Assembly (NCBI RefSeq): GCF_027487935.1
Contig: NZ_JAIYCP010000005.1
Location: 62,001 to 126,000, forward strand
Length of the DNA: 64,000 nt
DNA from: Brevundimonas sp.
GTDB taxonomy: Bacteria > Pseudomonadota > Alphaproteobacteria > Caulobacterales > Caulobacteraceae
Reading direction: 5' to 3'
Shown: positions 47,432 to 55,180 of the stretch, in pieces
Numbering within the stretch: position 1 is the stretch's first letter
How the letters are laid out: the number at the start of each line of letters is the position of its first letter
The notes under the pieces: model-generated
What the model saw: only the letters and a program-made list of their open reading frames with translations
Database searches by the model: none
What the model was told of the DNA's origin: nothing
Position numbers and translations under genes: made by a program

Positions 47432-47790
47432 CTCGGACCCTTCGGTCCGCCCCTCTGATCCCCGTGAACCTCACGCGGCGCACACCAACCCCGCGCCAGG
47501 TGAATGGGATAGCATGGGATGAAATGGGTCTCAATGGGATTAGTTGACGAAAGTTAACCTCAATTGGGGCAAGCAGAACTGCAACGGCGTGAACAGAGAC
47601 AGAACATCCCCAGTATTAACAGCCTGTGGGCCAATCCTGCGCCGCATTCGGGGCCAAGGGGTTAACAGAAGCGGAAGGGCCGACACCGGTCGCGGGGCCC
47701 GATACGACGCAGCCCGGGTCAAGTCGGAGGCTGACGATGCGCTCAAGCAGCGAGCCGCCGCGCGGCGAGCGTTAGCGCCCAAAAATTATG
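47432..47790 (-). other. intergenic region between rnpB and mraZ (dcw promoter region)
   Basis: This 359-bp gap holds no convincing gene. It contains the four MraZ repeats at 47505-47538 and, further upstream for the minus strand, AT-richer sequence with GTTAAC motifs (near 47552 and 47660) that may belong to the mraZ promoter. No clear sigma70 pair stands out. The T-run TAATTTTT (minus strand, about 47780-47787) directly follows rnpB and probably ends its transcript. Confidence 0.55.
47505..47540. promoter_or_regulatory. MraZ-binding repeats (4 x TGGG, 10-bp period)
   Basis: TGGG occurs at 47505, 47515, 47525 and 47535, each on the plus strand and exactly 10 bp apart (TGGGAT three times, TGGGTC once). 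This matches the known MraZ box of TGGGN units spaced by 5 bases. It lies upstream of mraZ. Confidence 0.8.
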
Positions 47791-48163
47791 TCAGACGGCC
47801 TGTAAGCCGGGTTCTGTACCGTCCGGAGACGGTGACGATCATTCCTCTGGACCGCCCGTTGCCGGACGGTTCTCGCGACCTACCCGGACGCCTCGGGCGG
47901 TGAACCCTGCGAGCAAGCTCGCGCGACGTCCCTATTCGGTCTTGCTCCAGGCGGGGCTTGCCATGCCGTCCCTGTTACCAGGCACGCGGTGGGCTCTTAC
48001 CCCACCCTTTCACCCTTCCCTGCCCCGAGGGGCAGGCGGTTTGCTTTCTGTGGCGCTATCCCTCGGGTCACCCCGGGCGGGCGTTACCCGCCGCCTCTTC
48101 ACCGTGGAGCCCGGACTTTCCTCGACGAGGGCAAAACCCCCGCCGCGACCGCCCGGCCGTCTG
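47791..48163 (-). ncRNA. rnpB: RNase P RNA (class A)
   Basis: On the minus strand the hallmark P4 segment GAGGAAAGTCCGGGCTCC lies at 48106-48123 and the conserved 3' segment ACAGAACCCGGCTTACAG at 47800-47817. The ends pair through CAGACGGCC and GGCCGTCTG (helix P1), which sets the borders to within a few bases. A T-run follows the 3' end. The RNA matures the 5' ends of tRNAs with the RnpA protein. The plus-strand ORFs in this region are artefacts. Confidence 0.95.
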
Positions 48164-48203
48164 ACGCGGCGACAGATGGGCCGGAAGAGGGTTGGCGTCA
48201 AAT

Positions 48204-48300
48204 TCTCCCTCCCCTTCATGGGGAGGGTGGCTGTCGCGCAGCGACAGACGGGTGGGGCACAGCCGCACGGTTCTCCCTCCCCACTTCGGGGGAGGGAGAA
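48204..48300. repeat. triple-hairpin intergenic repeat
   Basis: Three hairpins stand in a row: CCCTCCCCTTCATGGGGAGGG, CTGTCGCGCAGCGACAG, and TTCTCCCTCCCC paired with GGGGAGGGAGAA. The element lies between rnpB and the amidase gene. It resembles the C-rich hairpin at 34838-34855 and is probably a dispersed palindromic repeat. Confidence 0.65.
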
Positions 48301-48308
48301 GGCGATGG

Positions 48309-49103
48309 TCAGTTCAACACCCCGGTCACACTCTCCGCCGTCGCCAGCTGGAGCACCCCCATCAGGGTCGCCCGCGTCTCGCCGTCCGCTACCCCGTCCA
48401 CCTGCCCCGGCCGCCAGTGGCGCTGGAAGGCCTCGACGGTGAGCCGGGTCGCCTCGTCATAGGTCCCGCCCGGCGTCAGGGCATAGCCCAGCCGGTGCAG
48501 GCCGGCGCGCAGGACGATCACCCCCAGCCCCTCGTCGCCGACACCCAGGGGCACGCCCAGCGCCGCGATCCGCTCCGGTGCCGGCTCGAACCACAGGCCG
48601 TGGCCGATCGCGGCCAGCCGCTTCCACGGAAACCGCTCGCCGGGATCCTGCTTCCGCTCCGGTGCCAGGTCCGAATGACCGATGATACGGGCGTCGGGAA
48701 TGGTCCAGCGGGTGCGGATGTCGTTGATCAGGCTGATCACCGCATCGATCTGGACCTCGGGGAAGTCGCGATAGCCGAACTCATGACCCGGATTGACGAT
48801 CTCGATACCGATGGAGGCGGCGTTGCAGTCGGTCTCGCCTTGCCATGCCCCCTTGCCGGCATGCCAGGCGCGGCGCTCCTCGGCCACCAGCCGCAGTATC
48901 GCGCCGTCTTCATCGACCACATAGTGGGCCGAGACCTGGGCTTCAGGATCGCACAGCCGCGCAACCGCCTCATCGGCCGTGCGCATGCCGGTATAGTGCA
49001 GCACCAGCATGTCCGGTGGGCCGCGCCGGGCGTTGAAGTTTGGGGACGGGACGTCCTTGACGCTGAGCACGGCGCGCTTACCGGCCGGGCCGCTCCCAGC
49101 CAT
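48309..49103 (-). CDS. N-acetylmuramoyl-L-alanine amidase, AmpD-like with peptidoglycan-binding domain
   Basis: The 264-residue protein has an amidase_2 domain (residues about 25-175) with zinc ligands in VLHYTGM and GHSDLAPERKQDPG and the HAGKGAWQG, NAASIGIEIVNPG motifs, and a C-terminal PG_binding_1 domain (about 195-255; GLHRLGYALTPGGTYDEATRLTVEAFQRHWRP). It cleaves between MurNAc and L-Ala. No signal peptide is visible, which suits a cytoplasmic role in muropeptide recycling. Its start lies within the end of the upstream small membrane gene (26-bp overlap). Confidence 0.88.
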   Translation of the reverse strand: MAGSGPAGKRAVLSVKDVPSPNFNARRGPPDMLVLHYTGMRTADEAVARLCDPEAQVSAHYVVDEDGAILRLVAEERRAWHAGKGAWQGETDCNAASIGIEIVNPGHEFGYRDFPEVQIDAVISLINDIRTRWTIPDARIIGHSDLAPERKQDPGERFPWKRLAAIGHGLWFEPAPERIAALGVPLGVGDEGLGVIVLRAGLHRLGYALTPGGTYDEATRLTVEAFQRHWRPGQVDGVADGETRATLMGVLQLATAESVTGVLN

Positions 49104-49398
49104 AGGCGACCCACCCGCCGTCGACCTTGTGCGCCTCGATCACGTCATCGGCCCGACGGGCCCGGACGGCGGCCTTGCGGCGCGCGCCCATGGCCAGGCC
49201 GGCGAAGAAGACCAGAACAGCGACGAACAGGGCGATCACCGCCACGGCCACGGCGGTGAAAACCGCCAGCACAGCGCCCACCGTCATGGCGACGAGGGTT
49301 GCGATCACGCCTGCCAGCCACATGACCGGGGCCAGCAGTCCGTTCGACGGACGGCGCGACGACGGGCCGAAGATCAGACGGTCGGACTGGGTCATCAA
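49078..49398 (-). CDS. small membrane protein, hypothetical
   Basis: The 106-residue protein has two membrane segments in one long hydrophobic stretch (about residues 20-68; LLAPVMWLAGVIATLVAMTVGAVLAVFTAVAVAVIALFVAVLVFFAGLAMG) and a charged C-terminal tail (RRKAAVRARRADDVIEAHKVDGGWVAYGWERPGR). The end overlaps the amidase start by 26 bases, so the two are likely co-translated. No function is evident. The ATG at 49395 is an equally good start. Confidence 0.68.
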   Translation of the reverse strand: MMTQSDRLIFGPSSRRPSNGLLAPVMWLAGVIATLVAMTVGAVLAVFTAVAVAVIALFVAVLVFFAGLAMGARRKAAVRARRADDVIEAHKVDGGWVAYGWERPGR

Positions 49399-49499
49399 AT
49401 CACCTCAACAGACGCTGGAAGAACAACGTCGAACCCTCAATGTCGGTCCACACGGATGAACGGTCAATGACCGGATCCTTCACAGGCGAGTGTTCCGCC

Positions 49500-51281
49500 T
49501 CAATAGGGCTGTTCCGCCAGCACCGATGCGCCGGAAGCCCGGGCCCGCTCGGTCTGGATGCGGCGAACGGTCGCCTCGGCCGCCGGGTCATTCATGACCC
49601 CGCCGATCCCCACCAGAACGCGCGCCGCCTCGCCCGAGACGCCGAACGCCTGCGACAGGGCCTCGAACGGCGAGCTGACTTCCGGATAGCGTTTGAAGCG
49701 CACCGAATCCCCGGCCGGAATACGGGCCAGCTCGCGGGCCTTGGCGATGGCCTCCTCAAGGCCGCCCAGCTGGTCGACGAGGCCGATCTCCCGGGCCTGG
49801 GCACCGGTCCAGACGCGGCCGCGGGCGATCTCGCGCACCCGGGCGGGCGGCAGACGACGACCCGCCGCGACGCGAGCGATGAACTCCTCATAGGTACGAT
49901 CGATCTGGGCCGCATAAGCCGCGCGCTGCGCCGGGGTGAACGCCTGCGCCGGCGAGAAGGCATCGGCATAGTCACCGCCGACCGACAGGCTGCGCATGTC
50001 GACGCCGAACCGGCCCAGCGCATCGGCCAGCACGAATTTGCCGCCATAGACGCCGATCGAGCCGGTCAGGGTCGAGGGCTGGGCCACGATCCAGTTGGCT
50101 TCCGAGCTGATCCAGTAGCCGCCCGAGGCCGCGTAATCGCCCATCGACACCACCACCGGCTTGCCGGCCGCCTTGGCCGCGCGCACCGCCGCCAGGATCT
50201 GCTCGGACGCCTCGGGCGAACCGCCCGGCGAAGACACCCGGAAAACGATCGCCTTGACGCTGTCATCCTCGATCGCCGCATAGAGGCCCTCGGCGAGGTC
50301 ATCCGACAGGATCGAGGAACCGCCACCGAACGGGTCGGCGCTGCCGCCGGTACCGGTCATGATGGCACCCTCCCCGCCGACGATGGCGATCGCGTTCCGG
50401 CCCGAACCCTCCCGCGGGCCCTTGGACGAGGCGTAGTCGGCGAACTCCATGATCGCGGCATTGCGGCCCGCCCGACGCCGGGCCTCGGCCTCGGCTTCCT
50501 CGACCTGGCCGATCTTGTCGATCAGACGGCGCTGCAGCGCCTGGGCCGACGAATGGGGACCGGCCTCGATCGCGGCACGCAAGGCCGCCGGCGTCGTCCT
50601 CCGGTCCTGCGCCGCATGGGCGATGGCCGAGGTATAGATCGACGTCATCCAGGCCGTCATCGCCTCGCGATGGGCCGGGGTGTAGTCGCTCTGGGTGTAT
50701 TCATTGACCGCGTTCTTGTACTCGTAGCGCTGCTCGAACTCGGCGTTGACGCCGTATCGGTCGAGGGCGCGGCCGAGGAAGATGCTGTCGGCCGAGAAGC
50801 CCGCCAGCTGGAAACCGGCCGTGTTCTGCATCCACAGTTCAGACGCCGAGGCCCCGATCATATAGCTGGAGACCGTGGCTCCGACCGGCTGGAAGCCCTG
50901 GCTGTGGGCAATGACGGTCTTGCCCGTGCCCCGGAAGCGACGGATGGCCTGACGGATCTCATCGGCGGCGGCGGGGCTGATTCCGGCTTCCGGCAGGCGG
51001 ATCAGCAGGACCTTGACCCTGTCGTCCACCCCGGCCTGGGCCAGGGTGTCGACGATCTGAAGGGTCGACAGGCCCGAACCGCCGAAGATGGCGAAGGGGT
51101 TGTTGGGGGCCTGGTCGGTCACGCCCTCACGCAGGTCCAGTTCCAGCACCGTATTGCGCGGAGTCGGCTCCTCGGACGACGCCGAACCGATCGCGACCGC
51201 GATAAAGAGGAACGGCACCACCACGAGGAAGAGGAACATCCCGGCAAACACACCGAGCATCGTCAGGAAAAACTGCTTCAT
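49500..51281 (-). CDS. sppA: signal peptide peptidase SppA, long (67K) type
   Basis: The 593-residue protein has one N-terminal membrane helix (MKQFFLTMLGVFAGMFLFLVVVPFLFIAVAIG) and two tandem ClpP-like SppA domains. The Lys of the Ser/Lys dyad lies in the first (RYEYKNAVNEY) and the Ser in the second (MGDYAASGGYWISS); SSPGGSPEASEQI and GSIGVYGGKF complete the site. It degrades cleaved signal peptides in the membrane. I moved the start from 51356 to the ATG at 51281, which begins at the membrane helix. Confidence 0.94.
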   Translation of the reverse strand: MKQFFLTMLGVFAGMFLFLVVVPFLFIAVAIGSASSEEPTPRNTVLELDLREGVTDQAPNNPFAIFGGSGLSTLQIVDTLAQAGVDDRVKVLLIRLPEAGISPAAADEIRQAIRRFRGTGKTVIAHSQGFQPVGATVSSYMIGASASELWMQNTAGFQLAGFSADSIFLGRALDRYGVNAEFEQRYEYKNAVNEYTQSDYTPAHREAMTAWMTSIYTSAIAHAAQDRRTTPAALRAAIEAGPHSSAQALQRRLIDKIGQVEEAEAEARRRAGRNAAIMEFADYASSKGPREGSGRNAIAIVGGEGAIMTGTGGSADPFGGGSSILSDDLAEGLYAAIEDDSVKAIVFRVSSPGGSPEASEQILAAVRAAKAAGKPVVVSMGDYAASGGYWISSEANWIVAQPSTLTGSIGVYGGKFVLADALGRFGVDMRSLSVGGDYADAFSPAQAFTPAQRAAYAAQIDRTYEEFIARVAAGRRLPPARVREIARGRVWTGAQAREIGLVDQLGGLEEAIAKARELARIPAGDSVRFKRYPEVSSPFEALSQAFGVSGEAARVLVGIGGVMNDPAAEATVRRIQTERARASGASVLAEQPY

Positions 51282-51504
51282 GGCGAGGGAAGTCGTCCGG
51301 AGCACGGGCCGGGTCGTGGCCGCAATGGACCATAGGGCGGCAGACCTCTCCGTCAAATGAACGTCGCGTAACGCGCGACTGCGCGTCGCAGCATCGCATG
51401 CTGCATTGCAACGACCGCGATTGATGGGCCGCCCTGAAACCCCTATATGGGCCGTCTGCGAGCGGGGGCCGAACGCCCCGCGTCACATCCGGACCGCACC
51501 TCCC

Positions 51505-51861
51505 ATGCTGGTCACCCTGATGAAGGCCAAGCTGCACCGCGCAACGGTGACCCAGGCCGACCTCGACTATGAAGGCTCGATCGCCATCGATGCCGACCTG
51601 CTGGATGCCGCAGGCATCTTTCCGCACGAGCAGGTCGATGTGCTGAACATCACCAATGGCGCGCGCTTCACCACCTATGCCATCGAGGCCCCGCGCGGAT
51701 CGAAGGTCATCGGCGTCAACGGTGCCGCCGCCCGGCTGGTGCAGAAGAACGACAAGGTCATCGTCGTGACCTACGGCCAGATGCCCGAGGAAGAGGCCCG
51801 ACAGTGGTCCCCGACCGTGGTCCTGCTCGACGACGCCAACGCGATCAAACGCGCCGCTTGA
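51505..51861 (+). CDS. panD: aspartate 1-decarboxylase
   Basis: The 118-residue pyruvoyl enzyme makes beta-alanine for pantothenate and CoA. With the ATG at 51505 the self-cleavage site is Gly24-Ser25 (YEGSIAID), exactly as in E. coli PanD, and [17 protein letters not shown] and KVIVVTYG follow. The track's start at 51406 adds 33 atypical residues. No panB or panC is adjacent. Confidence 0.95.
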   Translation: MLVTLMKAKLHRATVTQADLDYEGSIAIDADLLDAAGIFPHEQVDVLNITNGARFTTYAIEAPRGSKVIGVNGAAARLVQKNDKVIVVTYGQMPEEEARQWSPTVVLLDDANAIKRAA

Positions 51862-51905
51862 CGCCGGCAGCGTTCGGGACTCCCCTGCCCGCAGGGAGAC
51901 CGATC

Positions 51906-52184
51906 ATGGCACGAATGCTTCAAGGCCTGCAGTGGCTGCTCTTCGCCCTCTATGCGGTGGCGGGTGCCGTCGCCCTGCTGATTGCCACCCCCGCCGGACT
52001 GAAGCTGCTGGGCCAGCCCGAAGGTATGCTGACCTTCCTGCCGGCGAAGATCCTCGGCCTGCCCTGGAGCCTGCCGCTGTGGTTCATGGATGACGGGCCG
52101 ATCACAGCCCTGGCCGTGCTGGGCATCTGCTACGGCATGAACCTCGGCGTCGGCATGATGCTGGTGCGGCGTTCCCGGGGCTGA
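51906..52184 (+). CDS. small integral membrane protein, hypothetical
   Basis: The 92-residue protein has two likely membrane helices (about residues 7-28 and 62-84) joined by a loop (LKLLGQPEGMLTFLPAKILGLPWSLPLWFMDDGP). AGGGAGA lies 8 bases before the ATG, and panD ends 44 bases upstream, so co-transcription is likely. I do not recognise a family. The stop codon is followed at once by tandem heptamer repeats. Confidence 0.7.
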   Translation: MARMLQGLQWLLFALYAVAGAVALLIATPAGLKLLGQPEGMLTFLPAKILGLPWSLPLWFMDDGPITALAVLGICYGMNLGVGMMLVRRSRG

Positions 52185-52186
52185 GC

Positions 52187-52332
52187 GAGTGGCTGGTGGC
52201 GAGTGGCTAGTGGCTGGTGGCTGGTGGCTAGTGAAGAGCTGCAGGCGACGATGACTAATGGACAAGGGCTGGCGTGATGGGCGGATGGGCCCGCCCCTCA
52301 CCAATCACCCGCCACCAATCACCAGCCACCCA
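52187..52332. repeat. tandem-heptamer inverted repeat (TRGTGGC family)
   Basis: Left arm: about seven consecutive heptamers of the form (G/T)(A/G)GTGGC at 52187-52235. Right arm: about four to five heptamers of the complementary type (CACCAAT, CACCCGC, CACCAGC) at 52298-52332. The 60-base centre is unique. The arrangement parallels the TAGGGCT element at 9143. It fills the gap between two convergent genes. Confidence 0.7.
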
Positions 52333-52339
52333 GACCGCA

Positions 52340-53146
52340 TCAGCGCCCCAGATCATACACCCCCGTGATGTCGATCCGCACCGTCAGCTGGCCGGCCGCG
52401 ACCGGGGTCGAGCCGCCCGAATCCATGGCCATCTCCGCGCGGGCGAACATCAGCTGCGGCGGGGGCGCATAACCGCCGCCCTCCGACAGCGACCGGATGC
52501 CGGCCAGTTCCACGCCCAGGGCCTGTGCATAGAGGGCGGCCTTGGCCTGCAGATTGCGCACGGCGATCTGACGGGCCTGATTCTCGGCCGCCGACGGATC
52601 CTTCAGGCCGAAACCGATGCCGTTGATCTGGTTGACACCCGCCGCGACCACGGCATCGGCCGTCGTCCCCACCTTCGTCAGGTCATTGATGATCACCGTC
52701 ACCTGGTTCGAGGCCTGATAGCCGCGCAGCCGGGGCGGCTCGTTCTGGATATAGTCATACTGGGCCGACAGGTTCAGGCCCGAGGTCTGGACGTCGCGGG
52801 CCTCTATCCCGGCGCGGCGCAGGGCGGCCATGACCTGGTTCATCCGCGTCGCATTCAGCTGCATGGCCTCGGCGGCAGTGGTCGCCTCGGTGACCACGCC
52901 GAAGCTGATCGTGGCCATGTCCGGCGCGGTCCGGACCTCGCCATATGCCGACAGGTTCAGGGCCGGCGGGGCCGCCACGGCGTGCATCATCATCGGTGCG
53001 CCACCGGACGGCTGCGACTGGGCGTGCGCGGCCGGAGCGGCGGCGAACAGGGCGGCGGTGGCCATCATGGCACCGCCCAGCATCAGCACGCGGTTGGACA
53101 GGGCCGGAGCGGCGCAAACCCGGGCAGTGGCCTTGGAACGGATCAT
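52340..53146 (-). CDS. SIMPL-domain (DUF541) periplasmic protein
   Basis: The 268-residue protein has a signal peptide (..ALSNRVLMLGGAMMATAALFAAAPAAHAQ) and a SIMPL/DUF541 domain covering the rest (LNLSAYGEVRTAPDMATISFGVVTEATTAAEAMQLNATRMNQVMAALRRAGIEARDVQTSGLNL..YQASNQVTVIINDL). Members form oligomeric rings outside the membrane and have been linked to oxidative stress, with no firm mechanism. The ATG at 53146 has AGGAG upstream at long spacing; the track's start adds 41 unlikely residues. Confidence 0.85.
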   Translation of the reverse strand: MIRSKATARVCAAPALSNRVLMLGGAMMATAALFAAAPAAHAQSQPSGGAPMMMHAVAAPPALNLSAYGEVRTAPDMATISFGVVTEATTAAEAMQLNATRMNQVMAALRRAGIEARDVQTSGLNLSAQYDYIQNEPPRLRGYQASNQVTVIINDLTKVGTTADAVVAAGVNQINGIGFGLKDPSAAENQARQIAVRNLQAKAALYAQALGVELAGIRSLSEGGGYAPPPQLMFARAEMAMDSGGSTPVAAGQLTVRIDITGVYDLGR

Positions 53147-53357
53147 CTCGTGAAAACTCCTCGAAGCGGACGGCGGGCGTTGCACCCGAAGCTGGGCGAC
53201 AACCATGGCACCACCTTGACCGTCTGCACCTGAATGAACGCGCGAACTGCCCCGACAGGTTCCATTCATCGCGGTGAAATCGCCGTCACACTGGCGGCGG
53301 TTCGATGACGCTTGGCAATGCTCGGGCTCGCCTGCTAGGCGGGACCGTCGTCCCGGA

Positions 53358-53433
53358 GGGCGCGTAGCTCAATGGTTAGAGCCGACCGCTCATAACGGTC
53401 TGGTTGGGGGTTCGAGTCCCTCCGCGCCTACCA
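53358..53433 (+). tRNA. tRNA with CAU anticodon, probably tRNA-Ile2
   Basis: The 76-base sequence folds as a cloverleaf: acceptor GGGCGCG pairs with CGCGCCT (one G-U), D arm AGCTCAATGGTTAGAGC, anticodon stem GACCG/CGGTC with loop CTCATAA, T arm GGGGGTTCGAGTCCCTC, encoded CCA. The D loop and variable loop (TGGTT) resemble the AUA-reading tRNA-Ile2, whose C34 becomes lysidine, more than elongator tRNA-Met; it is not the initiator. A hairpin terminator follows. Confidence 0.92.
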
Positions 53434-53442
53434 CCCCATGAA

Positions 53443-53482
53443 AACGGCCCCGGACGTGCTCACGCCGGGGCCGTTGTCGTTT
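53443..53482 (+). terminator. terminator after the tRNA gene
   Basis: AACGGCCCCGG (53443-53453) pairs perfectly with CCGGGGCCGTT (53465-53475), followed by a T-rich GTCGTTT. It stands 10 bases after the tRNA CCA. Confidence 0.85.
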
Positions 53483-53572
53483 CAGCTCCGGGAAGTCAAA
53501 GACTGGACAACAGCCTCCACGGGTTCTCACCCCCCTTGACAATTCCCTCCAGACTCAGGCGCAACCTCCGCG

Positions 53573-55168
53573 TTACTGCCGGTAGGAAAACCCAGCGTCG
53601 AAATCGATGTCAAAGGAGGCTTGCCCCACTCCAACGCCGATAAACACCCAGTTGAAATCGAACAGCGGTTCGCCGGGCAGTCTCGGGCAGTCCCGGGTCC
53701 AGCCACGTGATCCGCGCCGCCAGCGATCGTCAAACAAGTGCCGACGGTCGTCGACATACCGACCCTTGCAATCGTACCAGCCGAACCCGCTCTTGTAGCG
53801 ATCCCAACCTTCCGGTGGTTCGACATGAGGGTCGTATTCGACGCCCAACGCCTGCTCATCGCGAGCCCACCACTCGCGTGGATAGGGTTCGGTTTGACAG
53901 CTGTATCCGGATCGCCAATCAAGCGCCGCCATGCCATAGCGGTTGCCATAGCGTCGATCCCACGCCCATTTGTTTTCGCAAGCATACTTGGACCAAACAC
54001 GGTTGTGGTCCCCGGCAACCTGGCCCCGATCTTCATCAATCGGTCTGCGCATGCCGACCAAATGGCTGTTCGTTATCCGGCCGTTGCCCCCGATCGCCCA
54101 GACACCCACCTCCAAGGCGACGACGCGTGAATGATCGACACTGACCTCGCCGTTGAAGACGGTCACGCCATTCTGGGCCTTGCAGATGCGGACATGGTCC
54201 ACACGAACTGTGGCGCCTTCAACAACCACGGCGTCCGGATAGCCGCAGACCTTGCTGTTGGTGATTGCAACCTCGCCGTACTCCCGGCGCGCCTCGACCA
54301 GCAGACCGATTGAGCGAGGGCCGAAGTTGTTCGGACGGTGAGGCCCCAACAGCCGGGTACGATTGATGCGGGTCGGCGGTCCGTCGCCCGCGGTGACCTC
54401 AATGCCTGACTGGGCACCAGAGATCAGTACCTCGTTGGTCGTGAGCGTCGCGCGGTCTGCAACGATGGCGGCCGTCACGGTCTGGGCATCGATCGCCACT
54501 TCGCGCAGATCGACCAGCCCTCCATCAGTATAGATAGCGGCCTCATCTCCGGCATAGGTTATCCCCACCCGGTTCATGACGATCTCACCGCCGTAGCCGA
54601 CGATGCAGGCAGCGTCGCCGGCCCTAGGCGCGGAGAAGACAATATCCCGGAACTCAACCCGAACGCCAGGCGCCACGGTTGCGCACGGCAGGCCGTCAGG
54701 CGCAAGCATGGTAGGCTCGCCCTGTATGCCCCGGCTCACGTCGAAGCCGGCCTCACCGATGATGGTCATCGGCTTGTCGATATTCAGCCGGCCGACACAG
54801 GCGCCGCCACGGGCACGGATTATGAGGGTGCCGCCGGGACGAACCCGGCGCACTGCGCTCTCTACAGCCCCTGTACCCGGATTGCCGCCGCAGTCGAGCA
54901 GAACGACTTCCTCACCACCGTGCGTGCGGATGACCGGAGGGTTCACCACCCTCCAGCGGTGGTGGTTTCTTCGCGAGTTGCCGGCGTTTCGCGTCGGCGG
55001 GTCCAGCAGGACACCGAAATTGGGACGCGTCTGGCTCTCGACCCGGGCGGCGGTCTGGGCATGGGCCGGCCCGTCGCCGATGGCGAAGACGGAGAAGGCC
55101 GCAGCGAGGGCGGCGACACCGCCGATGATGCCGAAGGTCGCGCGGTGCGGGGTGCGGTGCGTGATCAT
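53573..55168 (-). CDS. secreted right-handed beta-helix protein
   Basis: The 531-residue protein has an N-terminal signal (ATFGIIGGVAALAAAFSVFA..AHAQ). A right-handed parallel beta-helix spans about residues 85-385, seen as repeated short strands with turns (GGTLIIRARGGACVGRLNI, VRVDHVRICKAQNGVTVFNGEVSVDHSRVV, GNGRITNSHLVGM). The C-terminal 140 residues are unlike the helix, rich in Trp, Tyr, Arg and Asp (WAWDRRYGNRYG, GWDRYKSGFGWYDCKGRYVDDRRHLF), with a final FIGVGVGQASFDIDFDAGF. An ideal AGGAGGG ribosome site overlaps the stop of the upstream gene. Surface or periplasmic glycan binding is possible but unproven. Confidence 0.7.
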   Translation of the reverse strand: MITHRTPHRATFGIIGGVAALAAAFSVFAIGDGPAHAQTAARVESQTRPNFGVLLDPPTRNAGNSRRNHHRWRVVNPPVIRTHGGEEVVLLDCGGNPGTGAVESAVRRVRPGGTLIIRARGGACVGRLNIDKPMTIIGEAGFDVSRGIQGEPTMLAPDGLPCATVAPGVRVEFRDIVFSAPRAGDAACIVGYGGEIVMNRVGITYAGDEAAIYTDGGLVDLREVAIDAQTVTAAIVADRATLTTNEVLISGAQSGIEVTAGDGPPTRINRTRLLGPHRPNNFGPRSIGLLVEARREYGEVAITNSKVCGYPDAVVVEGATVRVDHVRICKAQNGVTVFNGEVSVDHSRVVALEVGVWAIGGNGRITNSHLVGMRRPIDEDRGQVAGDHNRVWSKYACENKWAWDRRYGNRYGMAALDWRSGYSCQTEPYPREWWARDEQALGVEYDPHVEPPEGWDRYKSGFGWYDCKGRYVDDRRHLFDDRWRRGSRGWTRDCPRLPGEPLFDFNWVFIGVGVGQASFDIDFDAGFSYRQ

Positions 55169-55180
55169 GTTCAGCCCTCC

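Noticed and set aside
47541-47560. TTGAC and TTAAC motifs near the MraZ box as a CtrA site
   Set aside because: The spacing between the half-sites is six bases rather than seven, so the consensus is not met.
47900-48442. 180-residue plus-strand ORF
   Set aside because: It is antisense to rnpB and the repeat after it; the RNA signatures are decisive.
53530-53572. TTGACA as a plus-strand promoter after the tRNA terminator
   Set aside because: There is no convincing -10 and no plus-strand gene follows; the downstream gene is on the minus strand.
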